Shown piece after piece: positions 9,497 through 16,734 of a stretch of DNA of 64,000 bases. Position 1 is the stretch's first letter; every line of letters begins with the position of its first letter. The position numbers were made by a program, and so were the translations under genes. The stretch lies in contig NZ_LT635475.1 in assembly GCF_900120165.1 (NCBI RefSeq), positions 868,001 through 932,000 of the forward strand, written 5' to 3'. The notes beneath the pieces were generated by a model that saw nothing but the letters and a program-made list of their open reading frames with translations, was not told where the DNA came from and made no database searches. The DNA comes from Ezakiella massiliensis. GTDB taxonomy: Bacteria > Bacillota > Clostridia > Tissierellales > Peptoniphilaceae.

Positions 9497-9650
9497 AATT
9501 TGTGGTTAATTTCGCGTTAAATTTGCGACCTTTGAAGCGGCTTGAATTTATTTGTCTCCTCGATGTGCACTTAGCACACCTGCGTCGCCAAAAAATTCAT
9601 CCACTTCAAATCTCATCAAATTTTCCAGCGAAATTTATATATAAAAGGAT
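9497..9650 (+). repeat. Long-hairpin repeat, element B copy 1
   Basis: Begins TAATTTGTGGTTAATTTCGC and ends TTTTCCAGCGAAATTTATAT. Its core has GTGC-ACTTA-GCAC followed by ACCTGCGTCG. Related copies near 28.8, 47.6, 49.8, 52.4, 55.1 and 63.4 kb share ends and core layout; the core stem changes between GTGC/GCAC and GTAC/GTAC. No gene lies in 9426-9824 apart from this element and the promoter below. Confidence 0.75.
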
Positions 9651-9762
9651 TTTTTTCTCTCATTTTGAATTTTTGCTCACAAATTTGTATGTAGAATAAA
9701 TATCCTTTATTCAAGAATAGTAGAACAAACTTTTATAGCCTTATAATAATGCTGATTTTACT

Positions 9763-9791
9763 TTGATTTTAATAATACTTTATTGTATAAT
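9763..9791 (+). promoter_or_regulatory. Promoter of the FRG-domain gene
   Basis: TTGATT (9763-9768), 17-base spacer, TATAAT (9786-9791), 33 bases before the ATG. Confidence 0.75.
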
Positions 9792-9824
9792 TGAATTATA
9801 ATAAGAAATGCAGGAGGGAAGAAG

Positions 9825-11309
9825 ATGCAAGATAATAAAAAAGTTAATAATCTTAATGAGTTTTTAGAGCTGATAGATAATAATCCCGTAGCACAAAATG
9901 CTTTTTTTAGAGGCGAATCTATGAATCGTCCTATTGTCGCTTCATGCTATAGAGAGAAATATTATAGAGCTAGTTGGCACGACCTAGATAATATGATAAA
10001 AGAATTTTATTTTGAAGTAGGTCATCAAGTAAATAACATTAAAGAGAAAAACTTCCTAGCATTTGCTCAACATCATGGCTTGCCCACAAATCTTATTGAC
10101 ATTACAGAAACACCCTTGACCGCCTTGTACTTTGCTTGCGAAAACTACAAAACAGACCATAATCCTTGTGTTCATGTCTTTAATAAAAATAGATTTTGGC
10201 CCATCGATAATAACTATACAAATATCGAAATTAGATCTTTATATGACGATTTTCTAGATGAGTTGAATCCAGAGAGCAATAAAAAAGATAGCTTAATAAT
10301 TCTTGACTATATAGTTAGATCATATGATTCTTTTCACGCTAAAGAATATTCAAAAATACTTGTTAATAACCTTAAACTCGCTAGATTATATTTTGACGAA
10401 GAAAAAGATAATCCATTAATTAATGGCATTGATAATTTTTTAAAGAACGTAAATAAAAGCGATTATATTGAAGTAGGCCTATCACTTAAGTCCGATATTC
10501 TTTTCTCCATTACCAGTAACGAATATAATACTTATAATAAGGATAGAAATAGAAATAGAAATAGAAACAGAAATAGAAATAGAAATAGAAATAGAAATAG
10601 AAATAGAAACAGAAATAGAAATAGAAATAAAAATAAAAATAAAAATAGAAATAGAAATAAAAATAGAAATTATAATAATATTAATAATATAAAAATCTGG
10701 AAAGAAATAATAGATGAAATTACCATAAAGCTCTTTCCATCAGAAGGATTCATGAATTTAGAAACAAAAGAGTATGATTTTGAAAAAATTCTAGCACATC
10801 ATGTATATAAATTAATATTCTTATCAACATTTGCTTTTTGCCTAAGAAAGGCCAGAGATAACGCAACAGAAACTTTCCCCGAATTTCCCCTCATGCTTTA
10901 TAAGACAAGTGTTAATTTCGATAGAATGAAATTACAATCTGGAGTCTTTATATTACAGAATGTAATATACCCTAATTCTTGTGAAACTATTGAAAATAAG
11001 CCTATGTTTATAGCTCAACCAATAGAGCCTAATTTAACAATAGAAATTCTTAATCCCCAACAAGTATTAAAACAGTTAGAAAACATGAAAATAAACGGAG
11101 CATCCATCTTTGGTGATCCTGACAATACCGCAAAGTATATAAAAGAAAAATATAAAAGGCCTATAAAAAACAATGTAAAAACTAATAATGAAAACCCAGA
11201 TGATAATATAGACTCGAACACAAACGATGAACAACAGAAAATCAATTATTCTAGTACTCCCTGCTTAAATTCTTGTCAACATTACTGCGAGCATATGAAT
11301 CAAAATTAG
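9825..11309 (+). CDS. FRG-domain protein with internal Arg-Asn repeat
   Basis: 494 residues. The N-terminal third is an FRG domain: the naming motif FFRGES is at about 27-32 and the companion motif QHHGLPTNLIDITETPLTAL at about 84-103. The biochemical activity of FRG domains is not settled; they recur in accessory and phage-defence neighbourhoods. Residues 241-282 are a low-complexity run of Arg-Asn and Lys-Asn dipeptides encoded by an AGAAAT microsatellite, splitting the protein in two. The C-terminal half (about 290-494) has no motif I know and ends in a Cys/His cluster (CLNSCQHYCEH). AT-rich codon use and an adjacent IS relic suggest acquisition. Start supported by AGGAGGGAAG. Confidence 0.75.
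   Translation: MQDNKKVNNLNEFLELIDNNPVAQNAFFRGESMNRPIVASCYREKYYRASWHDLDNMIKEFYFEVGHQVNNIKEKNFLAFAQHHGLPTNLIDITETPLTALYFACENYKTDHNPCVHVFNKNRFWPIDNNYTNIEIRSLYDDFLDELNPESNKKDSLIILDYIVRSYDSFHAKEYSKILVNNLKLARLYFDEEKDNPLINGIDNFLKNVNKSDYIEVGLSLKSDILFSITSNEYNTYNKDRNRNRNRNRNRNRNRNRNRNRNRNRNRNKNKNKNRNRNKNRNYNNINNIKIWKEIIDEITIKLFPSEGFMNLETKEYDFEKILAHHVYKLIFLSTFAFCLRKARDNATETFPEFPLMLYKTSVNFDRMKLQSGVFILQNVIYPNSCETIENKPMFIAQPIEPNLTIEILNPQQVLKQLENMKINGASIFGDPDNTAKYIKEKYKRPIKNNVKTNNENPDDNIDSNTNDEQQKINYSSTPCLNSCQHYCEHMNQN
10545..10670 (+). repeat. Hexanucleotide microsatellite AGAAAT, about 21 units
   Basis: 126 bases of (AGAAAT) with A-to-C and G-to-A variants, in frame inside the FRG gene and encoding an (RN/KN) run. 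Gain or loss of units would keep the frame and change only linker length. Confidence 0.9.
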
Positions 11310-11320
11310 CAATCCCTGGA

Positions 11321-11415
11321 ATAATAAGACTAGCCAGATCCACCTTCTACCACAACCTAGACAGAATGATGGAATCTGACAAAGTCTTAAGTCTAAAACT
11401 TAAAATGCTAAAAAA
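11321..11415 (+). pseudogene. Relic of IS3-family orfB (start region)
   Basis: About 95 bases matching, at roughly 80 percent by eye, the orfB start region of the IS at 32.7-34.3 kb (around 33355-33450). The match includes AGATCCACCTTCTACCACAA and the block ACTTAAAATGCTA. No complete frame remains. It lies directly after the FRG stop. Confidence 0.75.
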
Positions 11416-11521
11416 AGAAAGTCGCATTCAAAATATTGACTTATAAAATTACACCCAGTATTGAAACTAGCAGATAAAACAAACATAAAACTCTTACAGA
11501 CAGATATAAAAAGGAGATATT

Positions 11522-13057
11522 ATGAAAATTTTAGATATAAAGAGAATGGCTCATAGCATTCTCGAAAATCAGAGCATAGAAAACAGTTTCATCGAATATA
11601 AAAAATCGATAAATTTTAAAGATAAAATTCTAAAAACTGCTTGTGCATTTGCTAATAACTATATGAACAATGAGATAGGCCTATTATTTATAGGTATTGA
11701 AGAAGTAGATAATAAAGAGACTGGAGAAAAAGCAATACCAGTAAGACCTATATATGGAATAAAAGAGTCTAAAATTGAAGGAATTGAAAATGAATTGAAA
11801 TCTCTTCTTTCAAATATCCACCCTAAAATCAACTATCACATTATTACAGATCAAATTGATAATAAGTACTATATTGTCGTTGCAGTAGAAAACGGTAGTG
11901 GTGGGCCCTTTCAAACAAGTGATAAAGCTGAGAAAGATAAAGATATTGGTTTAAAAGTAGGAAGATATATTAGAATAGGCAGAGATTCAAGACTTCCAAA
12001 TCCAGTCGAAGAGTTTGAGCTTTTGAAAAAATTTGCCAACTTTTCTTTTAGCTCTAATTTGAATGATACAGCTACAATAGATGATCTTAGTTATGAGTAT
12101 ATGAAAGAGTATCTACTCCAGACAAAAGCTAAAAAAGATATTAGAGAAATGTCAAAGCTTGATATGGCAAAGAGTATGGGCCTTATTAGTGATAGCGAGT
12201 ATGGAGGCTATAGAGCCAAAAACTTTGCTGTATTGATGTTCTCAGAAACACCGAATAAATTCATTCCAAACGCCCATGTTGAAATCATAAGAGAAATTAA
12301 TGGCACAGACAAAATGGAATCAAAAAAATTTGATGGACCAGTTTGGATACAGGCAAAACAAGTCAGTAAGTATTTTATAGATAATATTATGGCTTCTTAT
12401 ACCATAAGAGAATCTGACAAAATTGAGCATAAGATAATCTATAACTATCCCCTTACAGCATTTGAAGAGCTTGCTACAAATGCTATTTTGCATAAAGAAT
12501 ATGATACACCCGAGTATGTAGGAATTTATATTTATAATGATAGAATTTCTTTTGTAAATCATAACAGACCACTCCCACCTGTAACTATAGAATCTCTTAA
12601 CCGAGATAGAAGTTTTGATCGAAGACAGTATCTTAATGCAGAGCTCAAAGATATGTTCTTTTCATTAAATCTAATAGAGTCTTACGGTTCTGGTATAAGA
12701 CGTGCAAAAGACGCACTATTAAAAAATGGCTCTCCAGAGCTTAAATTCTATCCAGATAATGAAGAAGATAACTACACTAATGCTGTTATGGGCATAAATC
12801 CAGAATTTTTAAAAGAGTTTAATGGTAGTACTACCAAAGAAACTACCAAAGAAACTACCAAAGAAAAAAGCAGTATAAAAGAACAAATAATATTTCTTAT
12901 GAAAAGCAATCCGAGAATTACTGCGGAGCAAATAGCAAACGAGATTGAAGAAATAACAGCAGATGGAGTACGATATCATATAAGAAAACTCAAAACAAAT
13001 GGATTTATTAAAAGAGAAGGCTCTACCAAATCAGGTAAATGGATAGTAATCGAATAG
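11522..13057 (+). CDS. AlbA_2 / HATPase_c_4 ATP-binding regulator with winged-helix tail
   Basis: 511 residues with the layout of the COG2865 family of putative transcriptional regulators. The AlbA_2 (Schlafen-like AAA_4) domain is at about 15-145, with FIEYKKSINFKDKILKTACA and GLLFIGIEE. A GHKL-type ATPase region is at about 310-410 (AFEELATNAILHKEYDTPEY, SYGSGIRRAKDAL). A linker of three TTKE repeats at about 440-451 leads to a C-terminal winged helix (ITAEQIANEIEEITADGVRY). The ribosome site AAAAAGGAGATATT is good. It follows the FRG gene by 200 bases with an IS relic between. Target and signal are unknown. Codon use is AT-rich like its neighbours. Confidence 0.8.
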   Translation: MKILDIKRMAHSILENQSIENSFIEYKKSINFKDKILKTACAFANNYMNNEIGLLFIGIEEVDNKETGEKAIPVRPIYGIKESKIEGIENELKSLLSNIHPKINYHIITDQIDNKYYIVVAVENGSGGPFQTSDKAEKDKDIGLKVGRYIRIGRDSRLPNPVEEFELLKKFANFSFSSNLNDTATIDDLSYEYMKEYLLQTKAKKDIREMSKLDMAKSMGLISDSEYGGYRAKNFAVLMFSETPNKFIPNAHVEIIREINGTDKMESKKFDGPVWIQAKQVSKYFIDNIMASYTIRESDKIEHKIIYNYPLTAFEELATNAILHKEYDTPEYVGIYIYNDRISFVNHNRPLPPVTIESLNRDRSFDRRQYLNAELKDMFFSLNLIESYGSGIRRAKDALLKNGSPELKFYPDNEEDNYTNAVMGINPEFLKEFNGSTTKETTKETTKEKSSIKEQIIFLMKSNPRITAEQIANEIEEITADGVRYHIRKLKTNGFIKREGSTKSGKWIVIE

Positions 13058-13141
13058 ATGAACTCAGGCAAATAATATGTAGAAATAGATTTTAGCTAAA
13101 TATTTTATGATCTCTTGGGTGAGTTTTCGGCCTTGCACACA

Positions 13142-13175
13142 AAAAATGCGTACACTTTAACATGTACGCATTTTT
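13142..13175. terminator. Bidirectional terminator
   Basis: AAAAATGCGTAC (13142-13153) and GTACGCATTTTT (13164-13175) pair perfectly over 12 bases. It lies between the convergent AlbA_2 gene and the DUF2922 operon and can serve both. Confidence 0.85.
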
Positions 13176-13188
13176 ATATTTACTTCTC

Positions 13189-13401
13189 TTACACGAGTTT
13201 TTGGGTTTCGATTGTGATTACATTTGCCTCTAATAGGCTTTGGGCTTGGCTATCCTTATACATTAGAGTATTTGATCCGAGGATTTTGGCAGTTTCTTGC
13301 TTAATTGCCTCTCCTGTTAGCCCTTCTTTGAATTCTGATAGTGAGATTGAAAAGCTTTGTTTATTAGCGTTTTCAAATTTCAATTGCAATCTTTTCTTCA
13401 T
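13189..13401 (-). CDS. DUF2922-like small protein
   Basis: 70 residues, MKKRLQLKFENANKQSFSIS. The pattern of a beta-strand opening, LTGEAIKQETAKIL in the middle and an I-T-I-E-T strand at the end fits DUF2922, a family of short proteins found in Firmicutes beside DUF1659. Function is unknown. Last of three short genes in tandem; a terminator follows within 15 bases. The ribosome site is AAGGAGGTAAAG. Confidence 0.7.
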   Translation of the reverse strand: MKKRLQLKFENANKQSFSISLSEFKEGLTGEAIKQETAKILGSNTLMYKDSQAQSLLEANVITIETQKLV

Positions 13402-13416
13402 CTTTACCTCCTTATA

Positions 13417-13623
13417 TTATTTTATCATGGACAGGATATACTTAACTATATCCCGCAAATTTATCTTAAAGACCTGGCCTGCGACCGGCTCCAAGTTCAA
13501 GGTTCCATCGCCAATGGCGGCTTCTGCTATAGCCTGGAGGGCCGGAGACAGGTCGTCTACATCTAACTTAATTTCTTTGAGTCCACCCTTGCCGGTGGCC
13601 AAGATAATAATCATATTAAGCAC
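13417..13623 (-). CDS. Small hypothetical protein, middle gene of DUF1659/DUF2922 operon
   Basis: 68 residues, not recognised. A hydrophobic start (MLNMIIILATGKGG) and an alternating-strand pattern (LKEIKLDVDDLSPALQAIAE) suggest a small alpha/beta fold. It overlaps the end of the DUF1659 gene by eight bases and lies 15 bases before the DUF2922 gene, so it is probably translated from the same message. The tight spacing is the main reason to call it. Confidence 0.6.
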   Translation of the reverse strand: MLNMIIILATGKGGLKEIKLDVDDLSPALQAIAEAAIGDGTLNLEPVAGQVFKINLRDIVKYILSMIK

Positions 13624-13810
13624 CGACCTTGTAGATTTCGGTTACAACCTTGTGGACTTCTGGCATATCCAGGCCAATAAGACCGTGAAAACCATCAGCC
13701 ATCTTTAGGATATCTTCCCTAGAAGCTGTATCTGCCACATTGTTGATTGTCTTGGAAGACAAGTATTCCTTGCCTTCCCTTTCCTTTTTAAGTTTTAATA
13801 CAACTTTCAT
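13616..13810 (-). CDS. DUF1659-like small protein
   Basis: 64 residues, MKVVLKLKKEREGKEYLSSK followed by TINNVADTASREDILKMADG. This fits DUF1659, whose members are 60-80 residues, alternate strands and one helix, and stand beside DUF2922 genes. Ribosome site AAGGAGGAGAAAG. First of a three-gene operon. No function is known for either family. Confidence 0.65.
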   Translation of the reverse strand: MKVVLKLKKEREGKEYLSSKTINNVADTASREDILKMADGFHGLIGLDMPEVHKVVTEIYKVGA

Positions 13811-13932
13811 TCTTTCTCCTCCTTAGAATTATATTTTTGCAAGGCCTTTTTAACCCCTTGCATATATAGATATCCTGAGCAAGGCAAAATTACGGAGAAA
13901 ATGGAAAAATTTTTTGTAAAAACCCATCCACA

Positions 13933-13968
13933 ATAAAAAAATAAAAACTGGTCGAATTCGACCAGTTT
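13933..13968 (-). terminator. Terminator after the AbiE module
   Basis: AAACTGGTCGAA and TTCGACCAGTTT form a 12-base perfect stem (13945-13968) with a minus-strand T-rich run behind it, 60 bases after the toxin stop. Confidence 0.8.
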
Positions 13969-13997
13969 AAAATTTTTCTCTCTGTGTTTTTGTCACA

Positions 13998-14023
13998 AAT
14001 ATTGTATTATATTCGGGAGAATT
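13998..14023 (-). repeat. 26-bp direct repeat, toxin-side copy
   Basis: Matches 15626-15651 with a single mismatch (TTATA against TCATA inside). Together the two copies bracket the AbiEi/AbiEii genes; this copy begins two bases after the toxin stop and keeps only one half of the operator palindrome. Confidence 0.85.
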
Positions 14024-14024
14024 T

Positions 14025-15002
14025 TCACTTATTAATTTCTTTCTCCAAATCTTGAAGAACTCTAATAATCTCCTCAAGGCTTGGATAGTCTCCATAAATC
14101 ATTTCTGCCATAGCCTTATAGTCTTTTTCAATTTCTTTAAAGCGTTCTTGTCTTGGAAGCAATTTCAATTTGCCACTTAAAGCTTCTTCGTACCTCGCCC
14201 ACTTTCTAGGGTAGAATTTCATTTTAAATTCAATTACTCTTTTTAATAAATCTCTATCTTTTAAAGCCTTATCTTTAAAATCTGAATTTGCTATCTTATA
14301 TAGGTCATAAAAGTGTCTTGCATACCTATGCGGCATAGGGGAATCTATAGGTCTATTAGCTTCGTGGTGTAGGATTGTCGCTTTTTCCCAAAAAGTTCTC
14401 TCCGCTGATACTGTTCTTATATTAGTTTTTTCTTTAAATACATTTGGGTAAGCCTCTCCAATTATGGGCGAAATTTCAACATCAATTGCTGGAGACCATG
14501 CTGCAAGGCTACCTATTTCAAGTCTAATACTTTGTATTAAATAGTTAGAATTAAATATTCTTGGATACTTACATAAAATAGTTTGATGGTCAAGCGTATC
14601 AATAGAAAACTCAAAATTTTTAAGATCCTTTTTCAAAACTGGTAGAAACTCTTCTCTTAAAAATTTCACAGTCTTTTCATTAACATCTTTATTAAACTTA
14701 TCTTGTTTAGTATTTGACCTATCTAACCAAGGCTCGAACTCATCATATCCTAATAAACGCCAGTCTAATATCAAATCTATATCTTCAGAAAATCTTTCTA
14801 TAAGTCCAAAACATTTGGAAAGAGATGTGCCACCCTTGAAAGTAAGATAATCTTTCCATTTATTTTCATTAAATAGATAGTCTAATATAAATGAAACCCA
14901 ATAATCTTTTTCAATAACTGCTTCAGATATATTTCTCTTTCTGGCAGTATTGACTATTAAAATTCTTAAGTCTTCTTTGTTTTCTATATAAAACTTATTC
15001 AT
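14025..15002 (-). CDS. AbiEii/AbiGii-type nucleotidyltransferase toxin
   Basis: 325 residues from the chosen ATG (MNKFYIENKEDLRI). The nucleotidyltransferase signature FKGGTSLSKCF followed by RFSEDIDLILDW lies around residues 59-85: GG/S plus the DxD that binds metal. The late KATILHHEA motif near 205 is also typical. AbiEii toxins of this class transfer nucleotides, probably to tRNA or GTP-dependent targets, and are held in check by AbiEi. The start at 15002 is one base after the antitoxin stop, with GAGGG before it, rather than the ATG four codons upstream. Operon with the upstream AbiEi gene. Confidence 0.88.
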   Translation of the reverse strand: MNKFYIENKEDLRILIVNTARKRNISEAVIEKDYWVSFILDYLFNENKWKDYLTFKGGTSLSKCFGLIERFSEDIDLILDWRLLGYDEFEPWLDRSNTKQDKFNKDVNEKTVKFLREEFLPVLKKDLKNFEFSIDTLDHQTILCKYPRIFNSNYLIQSIRLEIGSLAAWSPAIDVEISPIIGEAYPNVFKEKTNIRTVSAERTFWEKATILHHEANRPIDSPMPHRYARHFYDLYKIANSDFKDKALKDRDLLKRVIEFKMKFYPRKWARYEEALSGKLKLLPRQERFKEIEKDYKAMAEMIYGDYPSLEEIIRVLQDLEKEINK

Positions 15003-15003
15003 C

Positions 15004-15603
15004 TTAACCCTCACAAATTTCTCTTATAAACTCATAAATCCATGATGGAACAGATTTTGCTTCAATCATCAAATCCTTCTTCTCTTCTTCTGTTAAATTC
15101 TCTCTTATCTTTTTCACTACTTCATCAGAAATATTATCTTTGCCTAAAGACTTAATTGCTTGAATAACTGTTGCAGTCTTTAAGGACATATTGGCAATTT
15201 CTCCTGGATTTACTTTTTTAAATTCTAAAATGCTATCTCCAATTTTATATTCCTTATATCTTCCACTAGATATATATTTATAGTGAGTTGGAACTTGTGT
15301 TGAAAGTCCTAATAAATTTAAGGCTGTACTATTATATGGTGCAATATTCCAATTGTATTTTCTTGCTATGGCAAGTGCTAACTCGTGAATTGATACCGCT
15401 TCGTACTCTTCAATTAATTCACTATAACTTGGATTGTAATAAAACCCATCAATGACACGCTTAATTTTATTTTCACTAACTAATTGATTTAATGTTCTAC
15501 GGACAGTTTCATTTCCCGCTATATCTAAAAAATCAATGTTAATGAAGACCTTACCATTTTCAAAATTCTCAATCCTATTTATTATTTGATCTAAATACGA
15601 CAT
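15004..15603 (-). CDS. AbiEi-type antitoxin / DUF6088 family regulator
   Basis: 199 residues from ATG 15603 (MSYLDQIINRIENFENGKVF), placed eight bases after AAGGTGG; the longer open frame would begin inside the operator. The N-terminal winged-helix (about 15-65, NETVRRTLNQLVSENKIKRV) is the DNA-binding part, and the C-terminal part (VPTHYKYISSGRYKEYKIG) matches the AbiEi_4/DUF6088 antitoxin fold. It is expected to bind the palindrome overlapping its own promoter and to neutralise the nucleotidyltransferase encoded just downstream. Type IV toxin-antitoxin systems of this kind give abortive infection against phage. Confidence 0.82.
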   Translation of the reverse strand: MSYLDQIINRIENFENGKVFINIDFLDIAGNETVRRTLNQLVSENKIKRVIDGFYYNPSYSELIEEYEAVSIHELALAIARKYNWNIAPYNSTALNLLGLSTQVPTHYKYISSGRYKEYKIGDSILEFKKVNPGEIANMSLKTATVIQAIKSLGKDNISDEVVKKIRENLTEEEKKDLMIEAKSVPSWIYEFIREICEG

Positions 15604-15617
15604 ATTTAACACCACCT

Positions 15618-15657
15618 TTCTCCCGAATATTGTATCATATTCGGGAGAATTATTCAA
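15618..15657 (-). promoter_or_regulatory. AbiE promoter with overlapping operator palindrome
   Basis: On the minus strand TTGAAT (15652-15657), 17-base spacer, TACAAT (15629-15634). The 12-base arms TTCTCCCGAATA (15618-15629) and TATTCGGGAGAA (15638-15649) form an inverted repeat across the core promoter, as expected for autorepression. Confidence 0.75.
15626..15651 (-). repeat. 26-bp direct repeat, promoter-side copy
   Basis: Copy of 13998-14023 with one mismatch; contains the right operator arm and the -10 region. Confidence 0.85.
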
Positions 15658-15721
15658 TTTTTCTTAATTGTTGATCGTCATATTGACCAACATTTTGGGC
15701 TTTTAGTGCGGGACTTTTCGA

Positions 15722-15743
15722 GCCACATAAAGATGGCCCCTAC
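15722..15743 (-). repeat. Degenerate H1 hairpin
   Basis: GCCA/TGGC around ATAAA, followed by CCCCTAC. The stem is imperfect. Its 3' flank, TACGTGCTGATAAATATCCG, matches the copy at 1.05 kb. Confidence 0.6.
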
Positions 15744-15783
15744 ATACGTGCTGATAAATATCCGTTGGAGAAGGGCTTTTCTC

Positions 15784-15811
15784 GCCCACGGGATATCGAA
15801 TCTCCGTGGGC
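15784..15811 (+). repeat. H2 hairpin, GCCCACGG stem
   Basis: GCCCACGG, loop with ATCGAA, CCGTGGGC; then GGTGTCCAC, the left arm of a truncated H1. Confidence 0.7.
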
Positions 15812-15905
15812 AAGGTGTCCACAATTTTCCTCAGACTATTTCAATCAATCAAACATCGCCTTTGGCTCGTTTTCTTGAGAAATAGGTTGCGTGAGTCACT
15901 GCATA

Positions 15906-15939
15906 CCAATCGAGCGTCGTTTGCACTCGCTCTCTTGGG
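15906..15939 (+). repeat. C element, GAGCG core
   Basis: CCAATC, GAGCG, spacer, CGCTC, TCTTGG. Near-identical to 16362-16395. Preceded by the conserved spacer GCGTGAGTCACTGCATA. Confidence 0.7.
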
Positions 15940-16209
15940 CAGGGCTGCAAGTGGATGGTACCGCGCTATATGAATATAAATCATGCTCTGGGCGTTGTTG
16001 TAATAATAGAAATTCTATTTACATATGAGAATTTTGTGTTATAATATATGTAGTTTGACTTCGTTATATGAGGCCGGAAATCGCAAACGGAGTCAGGCAA
16101 AAATAATGCAAACGAGGTGAAAAGAATGAACAAGATAAAACAAGATAGAAATAAAAATATTAAAAATATATACGACGAGAACAATGGGAACGATGAACGT
16201 AATATAAAC

Positions 16210-16243
16210 CTCGATTGCCCGGCATCGAACCTGGGCAATCGAG
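16210..16243 (+). repeat. H2 hairpin, 11-bp CTCGATTGCCC stem
   Basis: CTCGATTGCCC and GGGCAATCGAG pair perfectly around GGCATCGAACCT. Followed by ATGTCCAC, half an H1. Confidence 0.8.
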
Positions 16244-16273
16244 ATGTCCACAATTCTCCTCAGACTGTTGTAA

Positions 16274-16332
16274 CCAATCAGGAAAAATTTGGGCCACATA
16301 AAGTCGCCCCTACAGGAATTTTTCCTTCTTGG
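16274..16332 (+). repeat. C element with nested H1
   Basis: CCAATCAGGAAAAATT and AATTTTTCCTTCTTGG form the outer arms. Inside lies H1 (16291-16309, GGGC/GCCC around CACATAAAGTC) with CTAC at 16310-16313. Confidence 0.75.
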
Positions 16333-16361
16333 ACAACAGGTTGCGTGAGTCACTGCATACA

Positions 16362-16395
16362 CCAATCGAGCGTCGTTTGCACTCGCTCTCTTGGG
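16362..16395 (+). repeat. C element, GAGCG core, second copy
   Basis: Same sequence as 15906-15939, again preceded by GCGTGAGTCACTGCATA and followed by GGGCAGGGCTGCAAGTGGA. Confidence 0.7.
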
Positions 16396-16608
16396 CAGGG
16401 CTGCAAGTGGACGGTACCGCCGATATCTTAGGCGAGAGAAATCAAAAGGATAGATATAAAAATAACTAAAAGAAGGAAAAACAAAATGAAAATTAAAAAT
16501 CAAAATGAATATCAAATGGAAAATCAAATCGAAAATAAAATTGCAAACGATCGCACGGGGGAATGTGAAAATAAATTCGAAAATATAAATGGCGAATGTA
16601 ATTTAAAC

Positions 16609-16662
16609 CTCGATTGCCCGGCATCGAGCCTGGGCAATCGAGATGTCCACAATAAAGTGGAC
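16609..16662 (+). repeat. H2 plus H1 pair in the sigma-factor leader
   Basis: H2 arms CTCGATTGCCC (16609-16619) and GGGCAATCGAG (16632-16642), then H1 GTCCAC-AATAAA-GTGGAC (16645-16662). The tail here is GGTACC rather than CTAC. Confidence 0.8.
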
Positions 16663-16734
16663 GGTACCGCCGACACCTTGAGCGAGAGAAATCACAAGGA
16701 TAGATATAAAAATAACAAAAGGACAGGTGAAAAT

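Larger units (their letters stand above)
16196..16482 (+). repeat. Leader repeat, first copy (duplicated before sigma gene)
   Basis: Starts ACGTAATATAAACCTCGATT and ends in AGGATAGATATAAAAATAAC. Its two ends recur at 16597-16642 and 16656-16720; the second copy lacks the internal C and H1 elements. An open frame (16117-16431) crosses it but I do not regard it as a gene. The rest of 15658-16734 holds only repeat elements. Confidence 0.7.

Noticed and set aside
9502-9699. Plus-strand 65-residue frame
   Set aside because: Lies entirely in element B copy 1.
13115-13708. 197-residue plus-strand frame
   Set aside because: Antisense to the DUF1659/DUF2922 operon and crosses a terminator.
16117-16431. 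Separate 104-residue gene
   Set aside because: The frame is made of the leader repeat plus H2, C and H1 elements; the protein resembles only the repeat-coded extension of the sigma factor.
16486-16734. N-terminal 83 residues of the sigma factor as genuine protein
   Set aside because: The segment is repeat sequence and a good ribosome site and ATG follow at 16735; kept as a question in the findings.
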